64,000 bases of DNA from Mycolicibacterium tusciae JS617 (GTDB taxonomy: Bacteria > Actinomycetota > Actinomycetes > Mycobacteriales > Mycobacteriaceae): NCBI RefSeq assembly GCF_000243415.2, contig NZ_KI912270.1, positions 6,881,571 to 6,945,570 of the forward strand. The letters run 5' to 3'. Every line of letters begins with the position of its first letter. The first letter of the stretch is position 1. Both the position numbers and the translations under genes were made by a program. Positions 41,831-50,694 of this stretch are shown piece by piece. Below the pieces are notes generated by a model, which was not told the origin of the DNA, searched no databases, and was given only the letters and a program-made list of their open reading frames with translations.

Positions 41831-43542
41831 CCGACGTTTCGCCCGCCCCGGCGGATCCGGCCCGCTTCCGGTTTCTCGCCACCTATATCGCCGGCCGGTC
41901 CGTCGACGTCACCGAGGCGCCGGCCGGCCAGCGTGCGCACACGAACGGCCAGTTCATCTTCGTCTCGGCCGATGCCTCCATCGAGGAGCAACGGCGCGAA
42001 ATGCTGCTTCAGGCAGCACTTCTCGGCGCGGGTAGCCTTGACCCGCGAATCGTGAAGGGACTGCGGGCGCGGGCTACCTTGGCGCGGCGCTACCTGGCGC
42101 TGGAAGGTCAGCGAGTTCTGGCCGAACTCGGCCGACAGATTCCGCTCGATGCCGCACTCCTGGGTGACGGGCAACCGAGAACCGCGACCGCCGACGAGTC
42201 GTTCGAGGTGGCCAAGAGCCGAGCCGACGTTGCCGACCCACCAGGGTGGTTCGGTGTCATCAAACCTTCGCGGTTGATGGCTGCTCCCGCCGGACCGGGC
42301 GGACAGGCCACCAACAAGGACCTCAAACTGCAGTTCGACCCGATCGATATGCCCGAATCGGAGGACGACGACGAAGACGAGGACGATGACGGCGGGAAAT
42401 CCGGCGAAAGCAAGATCCTCAAGCTGTTCGAGAGTCCGCTCTTCAACAACCAGTCGATGTCGGACTACTTCCGGAAGATGTTCGGTGGTAAGCGTTCTCA
42501 AGGTGAGGGCGCCGCGGGTGCCGAGATGACAGTTCGCTCTATCCGGCGGGCGCAGGAGATCGGGGCGAATGCCCGTCCCCTTCCGACGCGGATCGAGTTC
42601 ACCGATGACGGCAAGCCCGGTGCGGCGATGGGCGTGGGCGGCGCCCTGTATCCGGAGTGGGACGTCTTCAACGACCGGTACAAGCCGGACTGGTGCCGGG
42701 TCATCGACTTTCCACTGACCGCTGCCGCCGACGTCTCTGATGCCGGTGTCGCGCACGACGACGTGCTGCGGCGCCGCCTGGCTCGCGTCGGCCTCGGCCC
42801 GAAGGTCCTGCGCGCCCGCGCCGACGGGGACGACCTCGACATCGAGGCGCTCATCGACCTGTTCGTCGATCTGCAATCCGGCTTCTCCGCCCCAGAGCAC
42901 GTCTACCTTGAGCGCCGCAAACTCGCCCGCAATCTCGGCGTGCTCATTCTGATCGACGCCTCCGGGTCCGCCGTGGACGCCGATTCGGACGGCCTCGCGG
43001 TGCACGACCACCAGCGACGGGCGGCCGCCACCCTGGCTGTCACACTCGAAGAGCTTGGTGACCGCGTCGCCGTCTACGCATTCCGATCGCAGGGCCGCCA
43101 CGCCGTGCATCTGCCGGCCATCAAGACGTTCGACCAGAGTTTCGGCGCCGTAGGACGAGCCCGACTCAACCAACTCGAACCAGCGAGCTACACCCGCCTC
43201 GGCGCCGGAATCCGCGGCGCGGGTGAGGTTCTCAAGAACGATGCCGGAACGCCGAATCGGTTGCTACTCGTCCTTTCGGACGGCTTCCCCTACGACGACG
43301 GCTACGAAGGTCATTACGCGGAAGCCGACGCCAGTAAGGCCCTCGAAGAGCTCCGCATGGAGGGGGTTGCCTGCCTGTGCCTGTCCATCGGCTCTTCCAC
43401 GGAAACCGAAGTACTCGAACGCGTCTTTGGCTCGGCGAGCTACGCCAGCGCGTCGACCCTGGCCGACTTGAGCCCGCAGATGGATGAGTTGTTCATGTCC
43501 GCTCTCGCAGAACTCGCGGCACCGAAACCAGCGCGGGTGTGA
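41827..43542 (+). CDS. VWA-domain protein, NorD/CbbO-like
   Basis: 571 residues from a GTG overlapping the ATPase stop. A C-terminal von Willebrand A domain has the MIDAS motif D-A-S-G-S near residue 377, with LIDASGSAVDADSDG and, further on, LLLVLSDGFPYDDGYEGHY. An acidic stretch (ESEDDDEDEDDDGG) near residue 180 follows an N-terminal helical region. It is the expected partner of the upstream AAA+ protein. It differs from generic VWA proteins by length and by placement after the ATPase. Probably an activator or chaperone of the nearby membrane enzymes, inferred. Confidence 0.87.
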   Translation: MTDVSPAPADPARFRFLATYIAGRSVDVTEAPAGQRAHTNGQFIFVSADASIEEQRREMLLQAALLGAGSLDPRIVKGLRARATLARRYLALEGQRVLAELGRQIPLDAALLGDGQPRTATADESFEVAKSRADVADPPGWFGVIKPSRLMAAPAGPGGQATNKDLKLQFDPIDMPESEDDDEDEDDDGGKSGESKILKLFESPLFNNQSMSDYFRKMFGGKRSQGEGAAGAEMTVRSIRRAQEIGANARPLPTRIEFTDDGKPGAAMGVGGALYPEWDVFNDRYKPDWCRVIDFPLTAAADVSDAGVAHDDVLRRRLARVGLGPKVLRARADGDDLDIEALIDLFVDLQSGFSAPEHVYLERRKLARNLGVLILIDASGSAVDADSDGLAVHDHQRRAAATLAVTLEELGDRVAVYAFRSQGRHAVHLPAIKTFDQSFGAVGRARLNQLEPASYTRLGAGIRGAGEVLKNDAGTPNRLLLVLSDGFPYDDGYEGHYAEADASKALEELRMEGVACLCLSIGSSTETEVLERVFGSASYASASTLADLSPQMDELFMSALAELAAPKPARV

Positions 43543-43553
43543 GACCCGAGCCG

Positions 43554-44309
43554 TTATCCATCAAGCGATTTCCAGAACCGGGTGAGGGCCGCGGCGCCGA
43601 CGGCCGGGTCTTCCACCATCCACCAATGTCCCAGCCCGTCGAGCACCTCAGTCTGGGCGCCGGCTCGGTCGGCGGCCCGATGCCGCATCTCATCGGTGCC
43701 GACGAAGGGATCTTCGGTGGCCAGTATCGACAGTCCCGGCCGGGCCGTGGCGTCGTCCAAGGCTCGTCCGGCGTCGGCCAGAGCCGGTTGACGCGCCGAG
43801 CGGTATAGCGCCAGGATCGCCTTGCCCATCTCTGGACCCTGCGCTGCCGCAAACGAAGTCGCGACGTCTGAAGGAATGCCGAAGCTGGTCAGCTGCTGCG
43901 CCCGCTCCTCGAGCGAACCGTCCTGCATCGCCTCGACCACCTGTTCACCGGCCTCGGGAGTTTGGAACACCTGCGCCATGTCGTGCCAGACGTAGGCGGG
44001 GTCGAACAAGCCGACGGTGTCGCTGGCCCAGCTACGCACGGCATCGGGCCGATACATCACCGCGTTGACCACATGACATCCGCCCCAGTCGTGCCCGACA
44101 AGGTCGATAGGGTCATCGATGCCCTGTAGCTCGCCAATGAGCCAATCGCGGTAGGCGAGAAACGTCCCCGGAAAGCCGCTGGGCAGCGGGGCGCCGAACC
44201 CCGGCGGGGACAACCGCACCACATCCTCGCGTCCGAGAGCCTCGACGAGAGGGTCCCAAAGTGCGTCGGTCTCAGGGTTGCCGTGCACCAGAACCACAGG
44301 CAAAGTCAA
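43554..44309 (-). CDS. Alpha/beta hydrolase, haloalkane-dehalogenase/epoxide-hydrolase-like
   Basis: 251 residues. HGNPETDALWDPLV (residues 9-22) is the HGNP oxyanion motif. The nucleophile elbow is VGHDWGG near residue 73, so the nucleophile is Asp, as in haloalkane dehalogenases and epoxide hydrolases. The late His is in LDGLGHWWMVEDP. The lid region is short compared with typical dehalogenases. Haloalkane or epoxide substrate cannot be decided from sequence alone. Probably co-transcribed with the acyl-CoA dehydrogenase at 44340, 31 bases upstream. Confidence 0.82.
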   Translation of the reverse strand: MTLPVVLVHGNPETDALWDPLVEALGREDVVRLSPPGFGAPLPSGFPGTFLAYRDWLIGELQGIDDPIDLVGHDWGGCHVVNAVMYRPDAVRSWASDTVGLFDPAYVWHDMAQVFQTPEAGEQVVEAMQDGSLEERAQQLTSFGIPSDVATSFAAAQGPEMGKAILALYRSARQPALADAGRALDDATARPGLSILATEDPFVGTDEMRHRAADRAGAQTEVLDGLGHWWMVEDPAVGAAALTRFWKSLDG

Positions 44310-44339
44310 CGTCCTTCCTTGTCGGAACCGCGTCAGACG

Positions 44340-45518
44340 TCAGCGTGCCGGCAGACCCAACACCCGCTGGGCGATGATGTTGCGCTGGATCTCTGACGTA
44401 CCACCTGAGATGGTCCCCGCGTAGGTGCTGACGTAGCGGGTGAACCAGGACGCGTTGTACAGGTCCGGGCCGTATGGGTTGTAGGGCGCGGTGAGCCCGG
44501 GGTCGAGCAAGCCGTCTGTACCCGCGGCGTCCAACAGGCTTCGGGCAGCAGCCTGCTCGGCTTCAGATCCCAACACCTTGAGTACCGAGATGCCGGGCAC
44601 ATCGCGCTCGCCACGCGCGGCCTGGCCCAGGGCGCGCGAACCGAGAAGGCGCAGCGCCTGATAGTCCATCGCGATGGTGGCGTACCGGTCGCGGTTCACC
44701 TCGCCGACCGGACGGTAGTCCTCGAGCATCTGCTGCAGACGGTTGGCGAACGCCATCCACATCATGGTGCGTTCGTGGCCCAGCGATCCGTTGGCCACCT
44801 TCCAGCCTTCGTGTAGCGGTCCGACCAGGTTTTCGGAGGGCACCCGCACGTCGGAGAAGAAGACCTCGTTGAAGTCCGGACTATCCCGGTCGTACACCGA
44901 GGCAAACGGCCGGCGCTGCAGTCCCGGTGAGTCGGTAGGGATGAGAAGCGCACTGATTCCCTTGTGCTTCGGCGCATCCGGATCTGTGCGCACGAAGGTC
45001 AGGATCACATCGGCGTCGTGTGCTCCCGAGGTCCAGACCTTCTGACCGTTGACCACGAAATGGTCGCCGTCGGAGACGGCGCGCGTTGTCAGCCCCGCGA
45101 GATCCGATCCTGCGCCCGGTTCACTCATGCCCAGCGATGCCGTCATCTCAGCGCGCAGGATCGGCACTGCCCACCGCCGCTTCTGTTCGTCGGTGCCGAA
45201 TGCCAACAGTGACGCTGCGATGATGCCAACGCCCTGCGGGTTGAATGCGTGATAGATCCGGCGGCGCGCCAGTTCCTCGCGGTGGACGAACTGCTCGAGG
45301 ACGCCCGCATTGCGGCCGCCGAACTCGGGCGGATTGCCCGGCAACAGCCATCCGTTGTCGAACTGAAGCCGCTGCCACCGGCGCGACCACTCGGGCACGT
45401 GCGACGTCGAACGAGACCGCTCCGCGGCGGCCTCGGTCTCGGGCGGCAGGTGCTCGTCGAGAAACCTCACGAATTCCGCGCGAAACGCCTCGACCTCGGC
45501 GTCGAAGGTGAGCTGCAC
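44340..45518 (-). CDS. Acyl-CoA dehydrogenase (FadE-like), paralogue of the one at 10765
   Basis: 392 residues from a GTG at 45518. Same sequence plan as the protein at 10765: MQLTFDAEVEAFRAEFVRFL start, SLGMSEPGAGSDLAGLTTRA, FVVNGQKVWTSGAHDADVIL, and GGTSEIQRNIIAQRVLGLP at the end. A MarR-type palindrome precedes it by about 14 bases. It has no short partner next to it and may use the one encoded at 11940, or work alone. Confidence 0.92.
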   Translation of the reverse strand: MQLTFDAEVEAFRAEFVRFLDEHLPPETEAAAERSRSTSHVPEWSRRWQRLQFDNGWLLPGNPPEFGGRNAGVLEQFVHREELARRRIYHAFNPQGVGIIAASLLAFGTDEQKRRWAVPILRAEMTASLGMSEPGAGSDLAGLTTRAVSDGDHFVVNGQKVWTSGAHDADVILTFVRTDPDAPKHKGISALLIPTDSPGLQRRPFASVYDRDSPDFNEVFFSDVRVPSENLVGPLHEGWKVANGSLGHERTMMWMAFANRLQQMLEDYRPVGEVNRDRYATIAMDYQALRLLGSRALGQAARGERDVPGISVLKVLGSEAEQAAARSLLDAAGTDGLLDPGLTAPYNPYGPDLYNASWFTRYVSTYAGTISGGTSEIQRNIIAQRVLGLPAR

Positions 45519-45523
45519 GGACC

Positions 45524-45541
45524 AAGAGTATCAAGTACTTA
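45524..45541 (-). promoter_or_regulatory. MarR-type operator with -10 element at acyl-CoA dehydrogenase promoter
   Basis: CAAGTACTTA at 45532-45541 is read on the minus strand as TAAGTACTTG, then A, then TACTCT (45524-45529), then six bases to the GTG at 45518. This is the same layout as at 32896 (operator, -10, start at about +1). Transcription is probably leaderless. No clear -35 hexamer is present. The palindrome also lies upstream of the divergent gene at 45563. Confidence 0.6.
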
Positions 45542-45562
45542 ACATTTGGGTCGCGGTGCGCT

Positions 45563-46480
45563 ATGACTGAAGGGATGCTCGATTCAGAGAAGATCCTGAT
45601 CACCGGGGCGACGGGCAAGATCGCGTTCCCGATCGCGCGGGCGCTGGCGCAGCGCAACGAGGTGTGGGGTGCGGCGAGGCTGAGGAATCCGGCTGATCGC
45701 GAGAAGCTCATCGCTGCGGGCATCACGCCGGTCGCGCTCGACGTGAGTGTCGGTGACTTCTCGGCGTTGCCCACCGATTTCAGCTACGTGTTCCATGCGG
45801 CCGTCGACGTGGGCTCCGGCGACTGGGAGCAGTGCGTCGACACGAACGCACAGAAGTCCGGCGACCTGCTGTACCACTGCCGCGCCGCAAAGGGATTCGT
45901 CTTCTGCTCGACCGGCTCGATCTACGGTTATCAGGGACAACGACCGTTACGGGAGTCCGATCCGCCTGGCGTTCCGCTTCGCCCGAACTACAGCTTTTCC
46001 AAGATCGCAGCCGAGGCGGTGTGCACATGGATCGCGAAGCAATACGACATACCGCTCACGATGATCCGCATCTGCTCGACCTATGGGCCCGAGGGCGGCG
46101 CACCTGCCGACCGGCTGGACATGATGCTGGCGCACAAGCCGATTCGGCTCTACCCCGATAAACCCAACAACTACAACCCGATCTACGAGGACGATTACGT
46201 CGAACTCGGCATCCGCGCCATGGAGGTGGCGGCGACACCGCCCGTGGTGGTCAACTGGGCCGGTAGCGAGACCGTCAGCGCCGAGGATTACTGCACCTAC
46301 ATGGGCGAGCTCGTCGGCGTCGAACCGATCTTCACCTACACCGCAGACGCACACACTCCGTTATGGCCCGACGTCACGTACATGCACGAGATACTCGGCT
46401 CGACCAAGGTGGGATGGCGCGACGGGTTCCGGCGCATGATCGCTGCGCGTCATCCTGAAATCGTTCTGCCGAACCCCTGA
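45563..46480 (+). CDS. NAD-dependent epimerase/dehydratase (extended SDR)
   Basis: 305 residues from the ATG at 45563; the ATG at 45575 is a possible alternative. The nucleotide motif ITGATGKIAFPIARAL is near residue 13. FVFCSTGSIYGYQG near residue 112 and YSFSKIAAE near residue 145 are the catalytic Ser/Tyr-x3-Lys set. Extended SDRs of this type act on sugar nucleotides or on lipid ketones and hydroxyls. Located after the MarR-type site, it may belong to the same regulon. Specific substrate unknown. Confidence 0.87.
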   Translation: MTEGMLDSEKILITGATGKIAFPIARALAQRNEVWGAARLRNPADREKLIAAGITPVALDVSVGDFSALPTDFSYVFHAAVDVGSGDWEQCVDTNAQKSGDLLYHCRAAKGFVFCSTGSIYGYQGQRPLRESDPPGVPLRPNYSFSKIAAEAVCTWIAKQYDIPLTMIRICSTYGPEGGAPADRLDMMLAHKPIRLYPDKPNNYNPIYEDDYVELGIRAMEVAATPPVVVNWAGSETVSAEDYCTYMGELVGVEPIFTYTADAHTPLWPDVTYMHEILGSTKVGWRDGFRRMIAARHPEIVLPNP

Positions 46481-46497
46481 GGCCCTGAGGACATCCG

Positions 46498-47244
46498 ATG
46501 CAGCTGCCCGGCACTCCGTCCGACGAAATCGACAACGTCCTGGCCACCGGTCGTGGCGACATCACGACCTTGTTCGTGTCGATGGCCACCCGGCACCCGG
46601 ACGGCGCGGACGCCGAGTACCTCCGCTGGCACACCCTCGATCACCGTCCCGAACAGCACCGGCTGTCGGCGGTGCGCGCGTCCCTGCGTTTGGTGTCCAC
46701 ACCGCAATGCCGCGCCGCCCGCGCCGCAGGAACCGACCCGTATGCCGCGATCGACCATGTGATGACCTACTTCTTCACCGACCCGGGCGGGATGGACGGC
46801 TTTCTCGCACTGGCCAAAGCGCTCATCGGAGGCAAGCGCAAACTCCCCCTTCTGCCCCCTGTCGAACGCGGCGTCTACGAGGTGAACCGCAAGTCCGCCG
46901 CACCGCGGGTCAAGGTGGGCTCCGACGTGCTTCCGTGGTGGCCGGTGAAAGGTGTGTACCTGCTGCTCGAACGCGGCGATGCCACTGCGGCCGACGCACT
47001 GCTGGACGTCGACGGCGTGGTGGGCGTCTGGTCAGCGGCGACGCTGGATGTCAACGCGAGGCTGGCCAGCGCACCGGTGGGCCAAAACATCACGTACTGC
47101 TTCCTCGACGAGGATCCACTGTCCACAGCGGAACGCTTGAGGCCGGTGTTGACTTCGCGATGGGGCCAGGGCGGCGTCGAACCGCTGCTGGCCGCTCCCT
47201 TCTACCTCGTCGTACCGCACGATTGGGATCGCTATGTGCCGTAG
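46498..47244 (+). CDS. Conserved hypothetical protein, possibly dimeric alpha/beta-barrel
   Basis: 248 residues. Two similar-looking halves, AEYLRWHTLDHRPEQHRLSA near residue 40 and later LLDVDGVVGVWSAATLD, hint at an EthD-like or dimeric alpha/beta-barrel fold, but I do not recognise a named family. No transmembrane segment. It lies 17 bases after the epimerase and ten bases before the LLM oxidoreductase, so the three probably form an operon. Confidence 0.55.
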   Translation: MQLPGTPSDEIDNVLATGRGDITTLFVSMATRHPDGADAEYLRWHTLDHRPEQHRLSAVRASLRLVSTPQCRAARAAGTDPYAAIDHVMTYFFTDPGGMDGFLALAKALIGGKRKLPLLPPVERGVYEVNRKSAAPRVKVGSDVLPWWPVKGVYLLLERGDATAADALLDVDGVVGVWSAATLDVNARLASAPVGQNITYCFLDEDPLSTAERLRPVLTSRWGQGGVEPLLAAPFYLVVPHDWDRYVP

Positions 47245-47253
47245 GAGTCTTTC

Positions 47254-48222
47254 ATGCGGATCGGCTTGATGATCGGCTCCGACAAGGAACGCTCGCGTGC
47301 CGACCGCCTGGCCGGCCTTCTCGACGACGGAAAAGCCGCCGAGAGCGACGGTTTCGCATCGTTCTGGATTCCCCAGGTTCCCGGCTACCTCGATGCGATG
47401 ACGGCCGTCGCCCTGCTCGGCCAGGTCACCGAACGCATTGAGATCGGGACAGCGGTGGTGCCCATCCAGACCCGGCATCCGCTCATCATGGCGCAGCAGG
47501 CACTGACCACCCAGGTGGCCTGCTTCGGACGCTTCACGCTCGGTATCGGGCCGTCGCACCATTGGATCATCTCCGATCAACTCGGCCTGCCCTACGACAA
47601 ACCCGCAGTGGTGGTGCGCGACTATCTCGACGTGCTGGATGCGGCGTTCGCCGGTCCCGGCCCGATTGCGGTGGACAACGGCAACTTTCGGGTGCACAGC
47701 CCGGTGGACGTCACCGAGGACTTCGGCATGCGGGTGCTCGTGGCCGCACTCGGACCGGCGATGCTGCGGATCGCCGGCGAACGCACCGGCGGAACCATCC
47801 TGTGGATGGCCGACGAACGGGCCATCGGCGACTACGTGGTCCCGCGCATCACGAACGCGGCGAACGCCGCCGGACGCACCGAAACCCGTGTCGTCGCGGG
47901 CGTACCCGTCGCGCTCTGTTCGAATCATGAGACCAACGGTGCCCGTGAGTACGCGAGCGAAGTGCTCGGTCACGCCGACTTCTCCCCCAACTACGTCCGA
48001 CTGCTCCAGCACGGCGACGCCGAGGATGTCGGAGACACCATGGCGGCGGGCGACGAATCGACTGTCCTCGCGCGGCTGCGAAGCTACCGTGACGCCGGCG
48101 TCACCGATCTCGCCGTTCGGGTGGTTCCGCTGGGACAGGATTCGAAGGCTCGCAGCGAATCACGCCGCCGCACTCAGGAGTTCGTGGCCTCGCTGGTGGG
48201 AGAGTTCGCTTCTGGCGCATAG
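47254..48222 (+). CDS. LLM-class oxidoreductase (probably F420-dependent)
   Basis: 322 residues. MRIGLMIGSDKERS start, FASFWIPQVPGYLDAMTAVA near residue 35, IEIGTAVVPIQTRHPLIMAQ near residue 66 and FTLGIGPSHHWIISDQLGL near residue 93 are family marks. F420 use is inferred from host context. It is shorter than the protein at 6728 and only distantly similar. It is the last recognisable catabolic gene before the mobile region. Confidence 0.85.
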   Translation: MRIGLMIGSDKERSRADRLAGLLDDGKAAESDGFASFWIPQVPGYLDAMTAVALLGQVTERIEIGTAVVPIQTRHPLIMAQQALTTQVACFGRFTLGIGPSHHWIISDQLGLPYDKPAVVVRDYLDVLDAAFAGPGPIAVDNGNFRVHSPVDVTEDFGMRVLVAALGPAMLRIAGERTGGTILWMADERAIGDYVVPRITNAANAAGRTETRVVAGVPVALCSNHETNGAREYASEVLGHADFSPNYVRLLQHGDAEDVGDTMAAGDESTVLARLRSYRDAGVTDLAVRVVPLGQDSKARSESRRRTQEFVASLVGEFASGA

Positions 48223-48335
48223 GCGCCCATGAACTCCATGGGCACGCCGCCCATGGTGCAGAAGAACAGGTCGATCGCGGGCTTCGTGCCGCGCGCAACA
48301 CGGTGCCAGTCGATCGGCCAGGGACGCAATTGCAT
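48174..48335 (-). CDS. Possible small or remnant gene at island border
   Basis: A 53-residue frame, beginning MQLRPWPIDWHRVARGTKP and ending MGAYAPEANSPTSEATNS, runs antisense into the last 49 bases of the LLM gene. Its first 40 residues look protein-like and the rest is antisense of that gene, so it is probably a truncated remnant. Function not recognised. Confidence 0.3.
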   Translation of the reverse strand: MQLRPWPIDWHRVARGTKPAIDLFFCTMGGVPMEFMGAYAPEANSPTSEATNS

Positions 48336-48362
48336 TGCACACCAGTATATTTCCAGAATTAG

Positions 48363-48382
48363 TGGATAATCTCTATTATCCA
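48363..48382. repeat. Inverted repeat TGGATAAT-CTCT-ATTATCCA
   Basis: Perfect 8-bp arms with a 4-base spacer. The arms are AT-rich, so it is more like an operator or recombinase site than a terminator. It lies between the possible remnant gene and the integrase fragment. Confidence 0.5.
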
Positions 48383-48589
48383 TGAGAAATCCCGCCGTTT
48401 TCATTGGATGAATCAACTGTAGGTTGCCGCCCGTGGGTGCGACCGTCGCTTGGGTTCACCGAATGCTGCTGTTGACCAAGGCTATTCGGATTGATGGCGG
48501 GGTGCGAGAGCGGGTGGGTCGTAGTACGAGGTTCACGGGAGAAATTTGCACGTTTATCGCCGAGGCTCCTACCTGCATCGACGTGGCAT

Positions 48590-48616
48590 TGATGCATTGC
48601 ATGATTCAATGTATCA
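48590..48616. repeat. Imperfect inverted repeat just upstream of the integrase
   Basis: TGATGCATTG and CAATGTATCA (one mismatch) are separated by 7 bases, 27 bases before the GTG at 48643. It could be an operator of the integrase-HTH operon or a recombinase binding arm. Confidence 0.45.
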
Positions 48617-48642
48617 TCCGATGAGACAGCTAGGAGGGTGCG

Positions 48643-49221
48643 GTGCCGGTCGATAGAAGCGGTCGCGTGTACGTCGTGGGCTCGGTCCCGTTACTACATC
48701 CCGAGGCGCAGACCGTCGAGGAGATGCTCGAGGGATGGCGCAATCAGCAACTGTGCCGCAACCTCCACCACGAGACGATCGCCGGGCGGATCCGGATCGT
48801 GCAGCGGTTCGTGGAGGTGACCAACGAGTTCCCGTGGACATGGACACCGGCGATGGCTGAGGAGTTCTTCAGTGATCTGCGCGCGATCCACCGGCGCAAG
48901 CAATCCACCATCCGCGGCTATCAGAACGCCTTGAAATTGTTCTGCTCCTATGTCAGCCATCCCGATTACGGCTGGGACCGGGTGTGCGAGCAGCGCTTCG
49001 GAACTCATCCGGCCCAAGTATTCTTCGAGTGGAACACCGCCACGCACGTGCAGGACAACGAACAGTCCCCCGAGAAACGCGCTTTCACCAAGGCGGAGTT
49101 GCAGGACTTCTTCGACCACGCCGACGACCAGGTCGCGCTGATCGCGGCCTCGGGGCGCAAGGGCTGGTTGCCGGCCTACCGCGACGCGGTGATGTTCAAG
49201 ATCGCGTACTCCTACGGGCTG
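48643..49221 (+). pseudogene. Tyrosine recombinase (integrase), 5' half, split by a mobile element
   Basis: The first 193 residues of a tyrosine recombinase: SAM-like core-binding domain (TIRGYQNALKLFCSYVSHPDYGW) and the start of the catalytic domain (RDAVMFKIAYSYGL). At GGG-CTG the frame enters foreign DNA and stops at 49263. The missing 3' half, beginning LRRTE with the catalytic Arg, is found at 59791-60321. Rejoining gives a 367-residue enzyme with R194/R195, H303-x-x-R306, H329 and Y338. An AGGAGG ribosome binding site precedes the GTG start. Confidence 0.88.
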
Positions 49222-49233
49222 TTCTCCAGGGTT
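49222..49233 (+). repeat. Left terminal inverted repeat of the outer element
   Basis: TTCTCCAGGGTT, matching the inverted right end at 59779-59790 at 11 of 12 positions. It begins exactly where the integrase reading frame departs from its family. Confidence 0.75.
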
Positions 49234-49338
49234 CAGTCCCCGTGCGGCAGCGCGGTTCTCTGAGTTTGTGCAGCTTAGAGGCCGGTGATGAGATGCTATC
49301 GGCTGCAACAGGTGTGGTGCAAGGGGGCTCGCGGTGGG

Positions 49339-49886
49339 TCATTGTGGCCGGCTCGGCGTGTTCAGTCGGGCCATGAGTTCTCGGTTGGCGGCGCGGGCAG
49401 CGGTCAGGTCGTCGTCGCGTTCCTCGAGCTGGTGTTGAAGGTCGAGGTTATCGTGTTCGAGCTGGCTGATGCGCTGGTGGAGCGCGTCGATGTCACGGGG
49501 CTGCCGAGCCCGGACTCACGCCAGGTATGTTCGCCGAGCGCCTCGGAAAGCCGTTTCTCCAGTTGGTGGTTGCGGGTGTTGAGGCGGGCGGCTCGTTCGT
49601 GGGCGGCCAGCAGGTCCGCCCGCAGCGACGCATGTGTGACCGCGTGATCGCTGTTCAAATGGACTGGATCTGCTTGCAGCGCATGGATTTTCTCCAGCAG
49701 GTCGCGGTGACGGTAGAGGAACGTGCGGTCGACTCCGGCCGCGCGCGCGATTGCGGACGCACTGATCGGGTCGCCCGCGGCGGCGGCTTGGTCGAGCACC
49801 GCCAGCACCCGTTTGCGGCGGCGCCCCGAGTCGTCGCGCCGGCCGTCCAGCATCGGCTGGGTTTGCGGGTTCGTGGTGCGGGTCAT
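49339..49886 (-). pseudogene. TnpC-like (DUF6262-type) small protein, frameshifted
   Basis: Starts at 49886, overlapping the TnpB-like stop by four bases. The N-terminal part (KRVLAVLDQAAAAGDPISAS, ARAAGVDRTFLYRHRDLLEKI) has an HTH-like pattern typical of small proteins beside tyrosine recombinases. The frame as read runs to 49404 with a low-complexity Ser/Thr tail. Another frame from near 49500 to a stop at 49339 gives a convincing coiled coil (DIDALHQRISQLEHDNLDLQ, ending RLNTPSRPQ). One missing C in the run at 49497-49500 accounts for the switch. Either the gene is broken or the base is a sequencing error. Confidence 0.75.
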
Positions 49887-50548
49887 GCACTGGCCTCCGA
49901 CGTAGGTGTGGTGGGTAGTCCGGGCGGGGTGACGGTGAGTATGGGCATGCCGAGCGGCACCGTGTGGGCTGCGCGGTGACGGCGCACGATGGCGACGGCG
50001 TCATCGATGCGGGCTCGCTCGGTGTCGTCGATGCCGGTGATATCGCCCTTGATTCGGTTGATCAGTCGCCGGACCCGGGTGATTTCTTCCTCGGTCGGAG
50101 AGGCATCGGCACGGGCCCAGTCATCGATGCCATCAATGGTGGCGGCCAGCCGTTCTCGGGTGCGCAGCAGATCATCGAGGTATGCCTGCAACTCGGGCAG
50201 GAACGCCACGGTGGTGCGGAAGTGGTCACAGCCCACGCACCGGTACCGGACCGGGCAGGCTCCGCCGCCGGCTTTGACATTGGTCGGCTCGGTGCAGGTG
50301 CCGTAGGGGACGGCAACCTCCCCGACGGCGTGTCGGGCGCGTTCGGAGTCCAACAGCATCTGCGCATCGCGCCAGATCCTGTTGCCATGCCGGTCGAAGC
50401 TCAGCGCGGTGACGGTGTCCACGGCAGCGCGGCGACGGTCTTCGCCGATGCGGTAGTAGCGGCGAGTCATGGAGTAGCTTCGGTGATCGAGCAGTTCGGC
50501 CAGGACGTCGATCGGCACTCCGGCGTCCGCATGACGTTGGGCATACGA
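49883..50548 (-). pseudogene. TnpB-like tyrosine recombinase, 3' part, separated by the inner element
   Basis: The final 221 residues of a large recombinase. Beginning SYAQRHADAGVPIDVLAELL, they carry the catalytic His (LLDHRS) and Tyr (TRRYYRIG), then a four-cysteine cluster (GTC, GGGAC, YRCVGC) and a helical tail. The 5' part is at 56657-58492, ending YAYRH. Fusion gives AYRH-SYAQRH, a canonical box II, and an 833-residue protein in frame. Upstream of 50548 the sequence is the inner element's end. Confidence 0.87.
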
Positions 50549-50553
50549 GCGCC

Positions 50554-50563
50554 TTGTCTCCGC
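50554..50563 (+). repeat. Left terminal inverted repeat of the inner element
   Basis: TTGTCTCCGC, matching the inverted right end (56646-56655) at nine of ten positions. Confidence 0.7.
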
Positions 50564-50694
50564 AGTGGTCGTGTGCGGTTGGGTTCGTGTTGCGTTTGAC
50601 GTGGCCGATTCTCGGCGCGTAGTTCGTGACGCTGATTGCCGATCGTGTGGCGATAACCCAAATCGTTTGTGATGGACGTCACTGCCGACGGGGG

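Larger units (their letters stand above)
48336..48642. other. Non-coding left border of the recombinase island
   Basis: About 300 bp, less GC-rich than the surroundings. It holds GTATATTTCC at 48345, which matches the bases after the TetR operators at 37.9 and 39.8 kb, and two inverted repeats described separately. No gene or clear attachment site is visible. It separates the catabolic genes from the integrase. Confidence 0.45.
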
